A DNA stretch of 64,000 nucleotides, from assembly GCA_037447655.1 (NCBI GenBank), contig JBBHKE010002397.1, positions 155,076-219,075 on the forward strand, in the 5' to 3' direction. Shown in pieces: positions 32,886 to 44,045 of the stretch. How positions within the stretch are numbered: the stretch's first letter is position 1; each line of letters starts with the position of its first letter. The notes beneath the pieces were generated by a model. The model was not told the origin of the DNA, did no database searches, and saw nothing but the letters and a program-made list of their open reading frames with translations. This stretch comes from Zygnema cylindricum. Its lineage: Eukaryota > Streptophyta > Zygnematophyceae > Zygnematales > Zygnemataceae. The translations under genes and the position numbers were made by a program.

Positions 32886-33890
32886 GGTTATGGGCCCACC
32901 CTCTAGGGTACCAATATTTAATGGAACTGGCTTCATATACTGAGAAAGTATGATGATAGGAGCTCTATGCGAAAAAAGGTTTTGGGGGATAGTGAGTGGA
33001 CGATTGGGGCGTCCATCAAGTCTTGGAATTCCTCTAGGGTTTTAAGGAAGCAGATTCACAAAGAAAGCAGGTCCATCTTCAACGGAGGAGATAAAGGAAG
33101 TAGAGGTGGTGGACAAAGGAGCGGAGAAGGAGACGACCACACCAATAGCAACCGGTTCAGCATTCATGTCACCTATTCCGAGGAACGAGGAGAATGATAC
33201 TCAAACCTGGGATTTCAACAATATGACGGTAAAGCACTTCATCCTACGCCATCTTACTCAAGGACTTGCATGTGCTCATTTGCAGGTAGGAAGGGCATCC
33301 GATCTGTGGATGGCTCTCATAGAGATGTACTGAAGTGGTACGATTCAGCAACAACAGTTGGCTGATCAGAAAGTTAAGGAATATGTATACAAAGGGGGGA
33401 AAATGTTCGATTTTTGCAATGAGCTTGCTACACTTTTCATGGAGCTAGAGAGTGAGGGAAAAGATTTTAGTGAAAAAGAAAAGGTTAATTGTTTACTGAT
33501 GAAGTTACCCGATGAGTTCGAGAACATAGTTAACTGTGTGCAGGACTTGCCGGACTCAAGGTGGATATGGAACTCAGTGGTAGGGATGATTCTTGTTCGG
33601 GAGAATACGATTGAGATCCGAAGAGGAGGAAAGAGTGGCCAAGCCTTGGCAACCTCGACCGATTGGAGGAACAAGGATTCCCGGAAACTGGTCGGAAATT
33701 ATGGGGGAAGGGAGCAGAAAAATCAGGCCGACTAATTCGGACCAAGGTCTCCCAAAGGTTTATGTCATTTTTGTAAGAAACCGGGGCACTATATGGCGGA
33801 GTGCACTAAGCTATCCGAGCTTTGGTTAAAGGAGGTGCAGACTGGTGGTACCCCGAGAGGAAAGAAAAAGGCCCTTGTGACACAGGTACA
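32866..33890 (+). pseudogene. P3 gag
   Basis: The ATG at 32866 is inside the LTR. The frame is soon stopped (TGA where relatives have Trp in YWES) and shifted. 33106-33333 and 33358-33735 recover NDTQTWDFNNMTVKHFIL, MADQKVKEYVYKGGKMFDFC and WNSVVGMILVRENTIEIRRG. An intact CCHC knuckle (CHFCKKPGHYMAEC) reads at about 33750-33810 in another frame. Confidence 0.82.
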
Positions 33891-35095
33891 TGAGGCGAAA
33901 TCCGAAGACGAGGATGATGAGCTCCTTTTGGATGAGGAGTTGGAGGCGAAAAACGAGGTCGAAATTCCACGAAGGCAGAAATGTGCTTACGGTGGATTGA
34001 AAGGTGAAGCAGGCTGGATTATAGATTCAGGTGCCTTAGCTAGCCATGGCTCTAGCTCCCTCTTCAGCCTCCAGTGATTACAACAAGTGTGGGGGCCTGG
34101 AGAAGAAGTTTGATGCAGACTGCCTCTGCTATTTTCCTATCCTAAAATAAACCTAGAAAGTACTCAAATATCAGCACTCCCCTTATTTTTTAGTCTATTT
34201 TCTTTTTCGACTCCCACACAGCCAAAACAAACAAGCAAACAAACACACCCTCTCCACCCTTTTTCTTTTTCCTTTTCCTTTTCTTTTCATATAACTTTAA
34301 GAAAATATTCTCGTATTTAAAATAGAGCATTTGATAAACCGGAATAATAATTACACCACACATTTTATTTAGCATCCCACTTTTCATAAATCCAAGCCAA
34401 GATTTTATCCACCTCATCTCTTTTCCATCCACACTAAATCCAATATCCCTCTTGCAATTCAAACAGCCAACCCCATCTCCAATCTGCAATACACACCCAG
34501 ATGCTAACCCTTTTACAGGCGCACCTTTATAAATGTCATCACTCCCTTTAGTGATGTCAAACCCATTACCCCCAAAAATTAAACTTTCCTTACTAGTCAC
34601 ATTCTACTCCCTGTCTCTCTAGCCAGCTTAGGCAGCCATGGCTCTAGCTCTCTTTTCAGCCTCCAGTGACTACAACTAGTGTGGGGGCTTGGAGAAGAAG
34701 TTAGAGGCAGGACTGCCTCTGCTATTTTCCTATCCTAAAAAAGACCTAGAAAGTACTCAAATATCAACACCTCCATGCACATGTGTAAAGATAGGCACCT
34801 GTTCACTAAGATAAGAAAGACTCCCACCGTAGAGATAGAGTACGGGGATGGGAGGATAGTCACCACTACTCTTGTAGGATCGGTAGATCTGAAAGTGTTA
34901 GTAGAAGGAAAGACATCCATAGTAACATTCTTCGATGTATTGTTTATCCCGGAGCTGAACAAAAACCTCATCTCTACATCTGTATTAGATGATAAGGGTT
35001 TTTTTACTAGCACTAGGGAAGGAGTCTTTACTGCTAGTTTTGAGGAGGATGTCTATTTCATTGCAGAAAAGGTAGCCATGGGATGTTTAGGCTGA
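33891..35095 (+). pseudogene. P3 protease, split by an inserted retroelement fragment
   Basis: 33891-34036 has the acidic linker and GWIIDSGA. The domain resumes near 34771 with MHMCKDRHLFTKIRKTPTVE, RIVTTTLVGSVDLKV and NKNLISTSVLDDKG. The DNA between is a rearranged piece of a gag-only element. Confidence 0.8.
34037..34769 (-). mobile_element. Deleted gag-only element inserted in the P3 protease
   Basis: Structure on the minus strand: an LTR 5' fragment at about 34610-34769 (ending ATATCAACA on the plus strand), a C-terminal tail ORF at 34190-34600 (DITKGSDDIYKGAPVKGL, GVGCLNCKRDIGFSVDGK, KSGMLNKMCG, basic run), a polypurine tract, and an LTR 5' fragment at 34037-34179. Both LTRs are cut at the same CCATGGC-containing region, so only about 140-160 bp of each remain. 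Confidence 0.75.
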
Positions 35096-35145
35096 TTTTA
35101 AGTAATGAAACAAAGAAACTTTATTAGGTTGGTGTTCATGATATT

Positions 35146-35886
35146 ATGATGTGGCATAAGAGGCTTGGGCATGTGAATCTAGATAAGTTAAGAGAGATGA
35201 AAAAGATGGGAGTGGTGGAAGGGATTCAGTTCAGTGAGAGTGATAACATAAGTGATTGTAGTGGATGTGCTCAAGGTAAACCACACAGATTACCCTTTCC
35301 CAAAACAGCCACCTATAAGGGAGATAAAATTATAGATCTAGTACACACATATATTTGGGGACCGGCTAAAGTGCCCTCACCGGGTGGGATGAGATTTATG
35401 ATGACTATCACTGATGATTGGTCTCGGTATTCTCGGGTGTATTTTTGGAAAAACAAGTCCGAAGCTGAGGATTGTTTTAGACAATATAAAGCATGGAGCG
35501 AAAAACTCCATGAAACTCCAATCAAGAGAGTAAGGAGTGACAATGGTGGAGAGTATAATTCTAACCAGTTTGAGGATTTTCTGAGGGAAGATGGGGTCCA
35601 ACACCAAAAGACAATTCCAGAAAACCCGGAACAGAATGGGGTAGCTGAAAGGTTAAATAGAACACTAAGTGATAGTGCTAGAAGCATGTTGTCAGATAAG
35701 AAGATAGGAAAAAGGTTTTGGGCAGAAGCAATGAACTGTGCTAATTACCTCAAAAATAGAGTTCTTACTTCAACTATAAAAGATCAAACACCTTATGAGA
35801 GATGGACAGGCCGAAAACCAGACATATCTCACTTAAAGGTTTTCAGCAGCCAAGTATTCAGTCTAGATAAAGATCGGTCTAGATAA
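35146..35886 (+). pseudogene. P3 integrase (zinc domain plus core, open)
   Basis: 246 codons without a stop: MMWHKRLGHVNLDKLREMKK, CSGCAQGKPHRLPFPKTATY, ITDDWSRYSRVYFWKNKSEA, RSDNGGEYNSNQFEDF, PEQNGVAERLNRTLSDSA and WTGRKPDISHLKVFSSQVF. All HHCC ligands and the D, D, E positions are present, making it the best integrase in the window. It ends abruptly at DRSR where a deletion joins it to RNase H sequence. Confidence 0.88.
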
Positions 35887-35891
35887 AGATG

Positions 35892-36171
35892 GGTCAAGTC
35901 CTTGTTGCAAGAATTGGGGTATATGAAGGAGGGAGTGTATGGAGTTTTCTGTGAGATTAAGGCTGCCATTGCTATTGTAGCCAATCCAAAACATCATTTC
36001 AAGGCTAAGCATACGGACATAAGATTGAGCTTCGTGAGGGATGAGGCTGAAAATAAAATTGTAAATCTTGTATATAAATCCGATGAAGAAATCGTGGCTG
36101 ACATGATGACCAAATCTGTGCCCTCTTCCAAGTTAAAATATTGTAGGGAAAAATGTGGATTAAAAGAATAG
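35892..36171 (+). pseudogene. RNase H C-terminus of a subfamily-B element
   Basis: Reads WVKSLLQELGYMKEGVYGVF, AAIAIVANPKHHFKAKHTDI, RLSFVRDEAENKIVNLVYKS and MMTKSVPSSKLKYCREKCG, closer to M2 (LQEL, KKGVHEVFCE) than to P1. With the subfamily-B 3' LTR that follows, it shows that the P3 body and this tail come from different copies. RT is missing. A short direct repeat TCTAGATAAAGAT sits at the junction (about 35874-35888). Confidence 0.82.
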
Positions 36172-36198
36172 TTAAATTAGACTAGAAAATAAGGGGAG

Positions 36199-37519
36199 TG
36201 TTGAAATAACTAGTTTTGGGTATTTTCTAAGTCTAAATAGATTAGCGGAAAATGATAAAAAAAGTGTAGGCAGCCTGCCTCCAACCTTTCTCTCTTGCCC
36301 CCATACTTTTTGTAGTCACTCAAGGAGAGAGATAGTGATAGAGCCATGGCTGCCTCAGCTCCATAGGCAGGACTAAAGAGTGACTTAAGTCACTCTCAAC
36401 AAAAGGTTGAGTCCGGCAGGACTCGAACCTCCGACCGGCACAGCACGGCGTAGCCGTTAGCTCTAACCAGTCTGTGGTAGAAGTCTGTTAGGATACATAG
36501 GGTTTGATATCTATTTAAACTTATGTACGGTCTTGAATCCGATTAGCTAAAATATGAAGGAAGGAACATAGAACTAGTTAAAGTTCAGTGTGGACGTTAG
36601 TTCGCACGAAACAAATGAATCGGACATTTGTTTCGACGGCTAAAATTCAATGTCAGATTTAATCCTACGGCATACATCGCTCCCAGGATTTCGAAATGGT
36701 CACTTTGGCGTTTATGGACATGGCATGACCTGGCGCCACGTGGAGGGATAACATTTGGTTGTAGGAATTCCGAAGAGCATACGGACTAGTGAAAGGTTGA
36801 CACACCTTATCGTACACAAGTCGTACAGAAAAGACATCTATGATATCTATTTAAACTTATGTACGGTCTTGAATCCGATTAGCTAAAATATGAAGGAAGG
36901 AACATAGAACTAGTTAAAGTTTAGTGCGGATGTTAGTTCGCACGAAACAAATGAATCGGACATTTGTTTCGACGGCTAAAATTCAATGTCAGATTTAATC
37001 CTACGACATACATCGCTCCCAAGATTTTGGAATGGTCACTTTGGCGTTTATGGACGTGGCATGACTTGGCGCCACGTGGAGGGATAACATTTGGTTGTAG
37101 GAATTCCGAGGAGCGTACGGATTAGTGAAAGGTTGACACACCTTGTCGTACACAAGTCGTACAGAAAAGACATCGGTCGTAGTCCCTGTCTGTACTTTAC
37201 AGTTATGTGATTGGGACGTAGTGTAGTAGATAGGGGTTGTGAGAGTGAAGTAGGACTTAGCATATTTTTAGACAGTCACCTCTCCTTTGGGAGTTTTTTA
37301 TAAATTGGCATCTTTGCCACCTCATAACTTATCGGTTGAATGGCTGTTTTCAGTGATTCTTTTTGCTAAGGACTCAAAGGAGTCCTAGCTGCACAGGGGT
37401 GCAGTCAGAGTGTCAGTTTGCTCTCTTGGGCAGCAGTGGTTGTGGCTTGAAGTGGGTTAGTTAAAAGCTATCTAGAGGCTTCCTGAATTCTGTAGTCTAA
37501 TAGAGGACACAGAATTGCA
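36199..37519 (+). mobile_element. Subfamily-B 3' LTR with a 336-bp internal duplication
   Basis: TGTTGAAATAACTAG after the polypurine tract; ends ACAGAATTGCA; 1321 bp. The segment starting TGATATCTATTTAAACTTAT occurs at 36505-36840 and again at 36841-37176 with few differences; removing one copy gives about 985 bp, the subfamily length. An antisense elongator-type T-arm-like segment is at about 36415-36435. Confidence 0.88.
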
Positions 37520-37618
37520 CCTCCCTCCCTCCGTCCCTCCGTCCGTCCCTCCCTCCCCTCCCTCCTCCCTCCTCCCTCCCTCCTTCCCTCCCCCCCCCTC
37601 CCTCCCTCCCTTTCCTTT
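37520..37618. repeat. Polypyrimidine (CCCT)n tract
   Basis: Nearly pure C/T made of CCCT, CCT and CCGT units, directly beside the LTR end. It was probably the insertion target or an expansion after insertion. Confidence 0.9.
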
Positions 37619-37620
37619 AT

Positions 37621-38340
37621 TATGGAAAGAGATGATTGGGTGGTTTATATTGTAGTTCATGTAGACGATGTGCTCATATTGAGAAAATCTTTGACCGAAC
37701 TTAACAAAGTGTAGGTGTTCTTGATGAGAAGGTTTGTGTTGAAGGCTATGGTAGGCAAAATATATTATTGGATTACAGGTGGAGAGAGAGAGACAGAAAC
37801 AGATGAAAATAATCAGCATAACACAAAAAGAAGCCATAGAAATCTTGTTAGAAAAAATTGAAATTGCTGATACAAAAGGTAATGCAACACCTATGGGAAA
37901 TTGATAGGAGTCAAACGGAATAGAAACTTCTTTTAGGGTTCTGATAAGAAGAGATAGCCTCAGAAAATGAAAATTTGAGTGATATGTTTCTCGACAAGTA
38001 GTTGGTAATTTAATTTATTTTATGATTTGTCCTTGTCTACATATTGTTGGAGTACTTACCAAAATAACCCAAAGAAGGAGACGGGAAGGTTGCTAAAAGA
38101 GGTCTAAGATATTTAGCTAGGACCAAAAACTTATATCTAAACGTGGGTGGAGCAAAAGTAACAATCAACACCTGGAGCGACAGAAGTTATGGTGACATCC
38201 CAAACAAAAAATCAACAACTGGGTTTGTGTTGTAGATTCGGAAAAAAACATGCTGTTAGAGCAGCAAAATTAAAAAGGTCATAGCTCCGTCAACCATTAA
38301 AGCTGACTATATGGCAGCTACTCTGTGATTCGATGTTAGG
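37621..38340 (+). pseudogene. Decayed copia RT/RNase H of another lineage
   Basis: A broken frame reads VVYIVVHVDDVLILRKSLTE, an RT active-site box with HVDD for YVDD. About 38060-38330 gives TKNLYLNVGG, TWSDRSYGDIPNKKSTTGF and APSTIKADYMAA, RNase H motifs. Many stops. It differs from family A in every motif (KSTTGF, not MRRCTSR) and resembles generic plant copia. No LTRs were found. Confidence 0.75.
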
Positions 38341-41300
38341 TTGAGAAATTATTAGTGAAAAAATTAATTAGCGTTATTAACTCTAATTTGGATTTTTCAC
38401 GATTTTGAAAGAAACCTTTAACTCTAATTTATCCATAACTTTAATTTGGGTACATTTCGCCTAAAACGGATCTGCGATTAGGATCTTTACACTAAAATAG
38501 GTACGAGTACAAAATTCGACAAATCGTACACTGTCGCGTCCTTTTACTCTTATTGATTCATAACTCTTATTTGGGTTTTCTCACGCATAATATAATTAAT
38601 ATGCGATCAATATCTTTATACTGAATATAGATTTGCAGAATCGTAATAGTTTCTTAAGTGGAACCAACCAAGATGTGCCATGCAAATAAAAAGTTGGTTA
38701 CCGACCCGACACAATGGAACAAAGGGGTCACACAATGGAACGAAAGCCTTGAGTAAACTTATATTTACGTTTACTGAGACTTTCTAATGGAACATAGGCC
38801 TTACGTAAATTTTGAAACAATTTGTTTATTTTGAAACAAGTTCACTAAGTCAGAAACGTGACTTTATGGCTTCCTTTGTATTCATGTTGTGAAGTATCTG
38901 CGCAGATTTTGTACATGAAATTCTGTCAGAGTGTTAAGCAAAGTATATGCTCTAAGTGAGCCTTGTTGCGGTCATAAGTGGCTATTAGTGAGAGAGTGTT
39001 AGTGAGTCAAAGTTGACCATTCCGTGTGGTACTCTTGGTGAACTTCCTGGTGATTTAACAAAAGGAAATTCTGTAGCGACTGGTGGTATTCCAGTTACTA
39101 CAAAACAACACTCCCCCCATTCCCTCCCCTCTTCCCTCCTTCCCTTCCCCCCTCCTCTCCCCTCCCCTTCCCCCCCCTCCCCTCCCCTCCCCTCCAGTTT
39201 CAACACACGTGGTTGAAATTTAAAAGGAAAAAAAGTATTATGATATCTATTTTATTATCATATCTATTATATTGTCATATCTAGTATGATAAATCATATC
39301 TACTACAATATCCTATTATATTATCATATCTTTTATTATAAATTAAAATCTACTATATGATCATTTCTTTTATTTTATCATATCTATTATATTAACGGTA
39401 GTTTTTGGTACATTGGTAAATAGTTTCTATTCCCATTTTAAGCATTGGATGAACGGATTGTGTACGCTTCATTAGTCTTAGTTTAGTGATGGCTTTCTTT
39501 TTTGTATTTGTCCTTTAATAGGCGTCATTTTTTTGTTAATTAGCTTTTGTCGGTTGCTTAGGTGTTTGGTGAGCTAGGATTGGTCGAGAAGTTTTTAAGT
39601 GACTTATGTCACAAGGTTCAATTGAGTATGTACGCCTGCTTTTGTTAGATTATTCTTTAATACGATTGAGTTTCTGTAATGAGTGTGTGATGTTCGCTCT
39701 AGTTACCTTTTTTTATTTATTCACCATGTATAGTCTCCATTAAGCAATGTCGTTGGTCATCTAAAATGATGAGAGTAAACCAATAAAAGACGTCTTTGAG
39801 AATTTTCATGTACTGTGGAAAGGAAAAGTTGTTGGCTTATCAATGATAATCTTAGAAAAAGAATACTTTAACCTATTTAAGATGTTTCAAGAAGTAGAGA
39901 TGTTCGAGTAAGAAACTAACAAATAAGTTAAAAAAACAGAAGATTTCTTAAAGAATCTTGAGAATTTTCGAGAAGGAAAGACTGATACTAGAAAATATGA
40001 TTAGTCACCATTTGTACCAATTTTAAAGCATATGGGACACGCCTAAAGAGGAAGAAGAATGAGAAAATTCCAAAATCGACATTTAGAGAACAGCAAGAGC
40101 AAATGAAAATTTTATGTTTTCTTTTTTCTTTCCGGTAAAAAAATAATACATTTGGATGTACTTTCCTAAAGACCATCAGATACTTAAGGATGTCTATGAC
40201 AAGAAACCTCATTAAATCGAATGGTCTTAGTTTCCTTGCATAAAAAAAAATCTGAAAAACGGGCGTAAATTTGAAATTCTGAACAATCGAATGTTCAAAT
40301 TGGCGCTAAAATGAAAAGATTTTGAAGAGAAATTGGAGTTGGAAACTTTCCATCCGATTCAAAGAATAAAAATGATTTGTGAGGGAAAATTTCTTGGTGA
40401 GATTGAAAGAATTTGCTAAAAAACACAAAATTTCTGCACACAGAAAAATAGTTGCTACAAACAAAGAATGAAGGAATAGAAAAATAATAAAATAAACGAA
40501 TAAAAAATAAAAGAATGAAAGAATGGAAAAATAAAAGAAGAAAAGACCAAAGAATAAAAGGAAAAAAGAAAAAAAGATCGAAAGAATGTATGTGAAGAAA
40601 AACAAGATTTGAGAGAAAAGTTGTGGGAAAGTTAAGATGTGAACTTAATACCAAGTTCCGGTTTCGAGATTTTTTGGTAACCAACCGTTGGCTCTACTTT
40701 TGTACCAACTCCAATGATCGTATCCTGCAGAAACGACAAATCACCATCCACCTTAATTAGTATTGACCACAAAAAGTTTAGGTGTCATTTGTATCTGTGG
40801 AGTCTTAAAACAAACGCAAAGTGCAAAACAAAGTCCACATAAGGTCTTTTCATACAGATACCTTTCTCACCATACCAAATACACTGAATGGTAATCAATA
40901 TACAAAGCTGAAATTCCCCATTTCTATACATTTTCACATATTTTTCTATCAATAAAAGCAATTTAAATGTCAAAATATAGCTAAAAAAAAATCATGTCTT
41001 TGCATACATTTCCAATTTGTGGATTTGTCTTCACAATCTTAAAGTTACGCGACCATGGGCTAATCCACTCTAATATCTGCATTCTCTTCCTGTCAGTTCT
41101 GTGAAAGGCTCTCCGAAGCCCTAAACCATAAAGTTCTCAAACGCACCTCCTCTTTGTAACTTGAGCGACCAAAAAATCCAGCTATGTGACGCGTTGGCCA
41201 CTGTCTAAATTTGAGCCAATAACCATCGCCGCTGCTCGTCCGCCGTCGGTCCTGGCGTCGCACTCATCGCATAGGAAAACTCGCCAACCATAATCTTCCG

Positions 41301-42060
41301 TCCAGGAAGCTGCGCCGTTGAAAATGACAACTCAGCAAATCAAATCGCAAGCCGTTGATAAAATTTACAACTTATATGTAACTTGACCCGGCCCATTCCT
41401 TTTTTCGTGTGCGTTTGTTGCTTTTGCGTTGTTTATCCTTTTCGTTTGCTTCCCTCCGACAGAAGTTTTTCAGTTTTAGCATTGTTGTTTATTTTTGTTC
41501 CCATGGACTCAGATGGTTTACCATCGCGCTTTTTAATAAAGTCGTTTTTTTTTTTTTTCTTTTAAGGAGTTTTAGTTATGTACAAGTTAGTTTGGTAGTT
41601 CTTACTGGTCTTTTTAGGTTTTAATTTAGGTCTTTCTAAAAGACGGTCTCGGTGTTTTGTTGTTTTATCTTGTGTGGCATTCTACACTTAGGATTTGCCT
41701 TTTTATTGCTTCTTTACCATCGTCCTATTTTTTTTCAACAAAACTTGATTCCAAGGACAAATTCAATGTTACAAATTAAAATATTTTTTTTGAGGCGGAA
41801 TGGGACGGCGAAGGTGAATAATCCAATAGTATCGTAGGGAATCTGATAATTTGTGGTCGCCACGAAAACCGTGCAATATTAAGGGCGAATGTTTTTTGGG
41901 TATAAGCTGCTAGTAGGGTGATTCACTTGTACATACTGGGCGTACTATTGTTTATCTTGTCTACTGTGTTTCCACTCCATATGTTGACGTACGTGAAACG
42001 TGCGCTCGATATCCGGAATTTTGGTAAATATACACAATAAAAGGTATATAAAATTGGACC
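38341..42060. other. Long AT-rich intergenic stretch
   Basis: No gene I can support. Contents: 38356-38640 with repeated CTCTAATTTGGxTTTT-like phrases that resemble the inside of the MITE at 47353; a pyrimidine tract at 39105-39197; a TATTATCATATCTAT-type AT repeat at about 39236-39400; A-rich DNA at 40430-40620, whose complement gives only Phe/Leu-rich frames; and a CG-containing patch at about 41200-41300 before T runs at 41545-41562. Confidence 0.5.
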
Positions 42061-42076
42061 CACCAGCATAACATCT

Positions 42077-42148
42077 GAGCTGGTGGCACAGTGGTAGTGC
42101 GTTCGCAGCTTAAGTGAAAGGTCCCAGGTTCAAATCCTGGTCAGCTCA
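42077..42148 (+). tRNA. tRNA-like cloverleaf (CTT loop, lacks U33); pseudogene or SINE head
   Basis: 72 nt fold completely: acceptor GAGCTGG/TCAGCTC (7 bp, one G-T), D stem GCAC/GTGC, anticodon stem TTCGC/GTGAA, loop AGCTTAA, 5-nt variable region, T stem CCAGG/CCTGG with loop TTCAAAT, discriminator A, no encoded CCA. The A box (TGGCACAGTGG) and B box (GGTTCAAATCC) are good. The loop would place CTT (Lys) as anticodon but has G instead of the universal U33, so a working tRNA is doubtful. The SINE-like copies at 44716-44820 and 57012-57115 share CAGCTTAxGTGAAAGGTCCC, so it may be a SINE head or its source. Confidence 0.65.
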
Positions 42149-42175
42149 TCAATCCCTTTATTGGGATAGTCCATT

Positions 42176-43024
42176 CTATCCCCCGATTCTAGGAATCTTA
42201 ACACCATAACCATTATTAGAGCAGGGATTGTAAGATGTATGTGCAGTATCCTTTGAAAAACAAGAGTATACGATATAGAAAATAAGAGGAAATGTTGTGT
42301 TTACCTTTTGTAGATTCAAAATGTGATTTAGTCGCTCTTTTTGGACGTATGCAATTTCTTGCTCCGCTGATAAGCCATAGGCATTGCCATCGAAAACATC
42401 ATATTGATATACCTCCATAATAGTATTAGTGTGGACTCTATCGAACAAAAAATTTGGCAAATCTGTCTGGTCATTGCTCCCCATTCTTGCCTCCATGGAA
42501 ATAAACAGACATTGTGAATATAACCTCACTATATCATAAGCATCGGAATAGTATTTGTTGATAACACTTTGAGAGATATCCCAATAGAGGGGCTCGTTTA
42601 CGAGATCGATCCCAAGAAAATTGGAGTACTTAACGTAACGGGTACAAAGCCATCTCACCAAATCTAATGATTTTGCAATATTTTCAAGAGTTCCAAATTC
42701 AGCTGTTCCAGTTCGACATCCGGTATTTGCGGCCCCACTTTGCGATCCCGAGGCTCCGTGAATACCAACCCAGACTCGAATATTATATTTTATACCCATT
42801 TGAAAAGCCCAATCGAGATATTTTGAATATTGGGGTAAAAAGGGAAACTCTCTATTTGGCTCCATCATAATCCACCAACCAATAGGAATTCGGACGGCAT
42901 TTACTCCATCGGCGGCCAATAATATCCAGTCGGTTTCATTAATAAAAGTATTTTGATGATCTGTAATTGTTTTATTTGCATCTGGTTCGTTCGATAACTG
43001 CCATTCGCCCCTAGTTTCTTTTCC
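42176..43024 (-). CDS. Exon(s) with GH5 exo-1,3-beta-glucanase-like barrel, C-terminally truncated
   Basis: A 720-bp phase-0 exon (43024 down to 42305; acceptor TTTTGCAG, donor AAAAG|GTAAAC) encodes the front of a GH5 barrel: RGEWQLSNEP, AVRIPIGWWI (conserved Arg), VWVGIHGASGSQSG, GIDLVNEPLYW (acid/base Glu), EVYQYDVFDGNAYGLS. This is the order of plant glucan 1,3-beta-glucosidases. After it, either a 54-bp in-frame intron or plain readthrough leads to 25 more codons and a stop at 42176-42178. The family's next motif, GEW with the nucleophile Glu, and the last barrel strands are not found, and a tRNA-like repeat lies 28 bp beyond. The product is therefore truncated unless a distal exon was missed. 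The VHYY motif of relatives reads VYQY here. Signal peptide not visible. Confidence 0.8.
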   Translation of the reverse strand, partial: GKETRGEWQLSNEPDANKTITDHQNTFINETDWILLAADGVNAVRIPIGWWIMMEPNREFPFLPQYSKYLDWAFQMGIKYNIRVWVGIHGASGSQSGAANTGCRTGTAEFGTLENIAKSLDLVRWLCTRYVKYSNFLGIDLVNEPLYWDISQSVINKYYSDAYDIVRLYSQCLFISMEARMGSNDQTDLPNFLFDRVHTNTIMEVYQYDVFDGNAYGLSAEQEIAYVQKERLNHILNLQKVNTTFPLIFYIVYSCFSKDTAHTSYNPCSNNGYGVKIPRIGG

Positions 43025-43534
43025 CTGCAAAATTGATTTTTGGTGTGATGATTAAATTCTTCCCATTGAAGGATTTTGTGGTATCTACTACCAGGCTATG
43101 AACTTCCATTACTTACATGTTTGAAAACAATGTTATCCCCTTCCGAGAATACATGTTACACTATACTGAATTGTTTTCTGCCCTCACAATAACTTTTTGT
43201 CATTTATCAACGTTTTTTCCCTAGAAAAGAAAAAAAACATGTTACATTACATTTGTATCCTTAATTCTCATAACTTAACGTTTTGGTCACAATACCCCTG
43301 GTACATTCCATGGTACAGTATGTTGTATTACTGTTGTCCCACTTGAACTCTTTTACCATAATGAACATATTTTCCCCTAGAAGTAGGAACCCATGTTTCA
43401 TTTTGTTGTATGTTTTCTTCTCCAATGTTAACTCGTTGGCTAATGAACATATTTTAGCCTAATCGTAAATTCCCATGCTACATTATGTTGTAATTTAATT
43501 TCCTCCCAGCTTTAGCGATAATGCTATTTCGTAC

Positions 43535-43717
43535 CTTCACTATGTTGAAAGCAGAAGTACTATTCCAAGTGGCAATATCTGATATGTTCAAACTGGTCGG
43601 ATCAACATCGGCCGTTAGATTTCCATTTGGCCAAATTTGTAGATATTTTCCATTTGGGGCTTGAATTAAAACAATGTTAAAATTGGGGCGGAAAATTAAG
43701 TTGAAGTTTTCCCAGCC
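43535..43717 (-). CDS. Exon with second trefoil/fascin-like module of the GH5 gene
   Basis: 183 bp, phase 0 at both ends (acceptor GGATGTAG|GGC, donor GTGAAG|GTACG). It reads GWENFNLIFRPNFNIVLIQA, PNGKYLQIWPNGNLTADVD and TWNSTSAFNIVK. It matches by position and pattern the GWETFKLWRI...ETFEIVRK module before the GH5 domain of plant exo-glucanases. It joins in frame to the 43024 exon. Confidence 0.75.
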
Positions 43718-43847
43718 CTACATCCATTTTCCCATAGGCCACAAAATTATTTAAATGAAAAAAGAAAATCGCAAAGGTTAAATCATAATTTGGTCATTTT
43801 AATTCATCTTGAAGAATTTAGTTTGCTTTTAGTGTTTAGTTAGCCTA

Positions 43848-44045
43848 GGAGAGAGGGAGAGAGATAGCGAGAGAAAGAGAGACAGATAGGGAGAGGGAGA
43901 GGTAGAGGGAGAGGGAGAGGGAGAGGGAGAGGGAGAGAGAGGGAGAGGGAGAGGGAGAGGGAGAGTGAGAGGGAGAGGGAGAGGGAGAGGGAGAGGGAGA
44001 GAGAGAGGGAGAGGGAGAGGGAGAGGGAAAGGGAGAGAAAGAGAG
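43848..44045. repeat. (GGGAGA)n microsatellite, left breakpoint of the segmental duplication
   Basis: About 200 bp of GAGAGG/GGGAGA hexamers. The sequence after it (ATTTACCGCGCT) is duplicated at 56278, where it is again preceded by the same type of repeat. Confidence 0.92.

Noticed and set aside
40295-40684. Phe/Leu-rich membrane-protein-like frames on the minus strand
   Set aside because: They come from A-rich DNA (AAAGAATAAAAGA-type); overlapping frames give equally hydrophobic sequence, and there are no conserved motifs.
41200-41370. CpG-rich patch as a gene promoter
   Set aside because: No adjacent recognisable first exon on either strand; composition alone is not enough.
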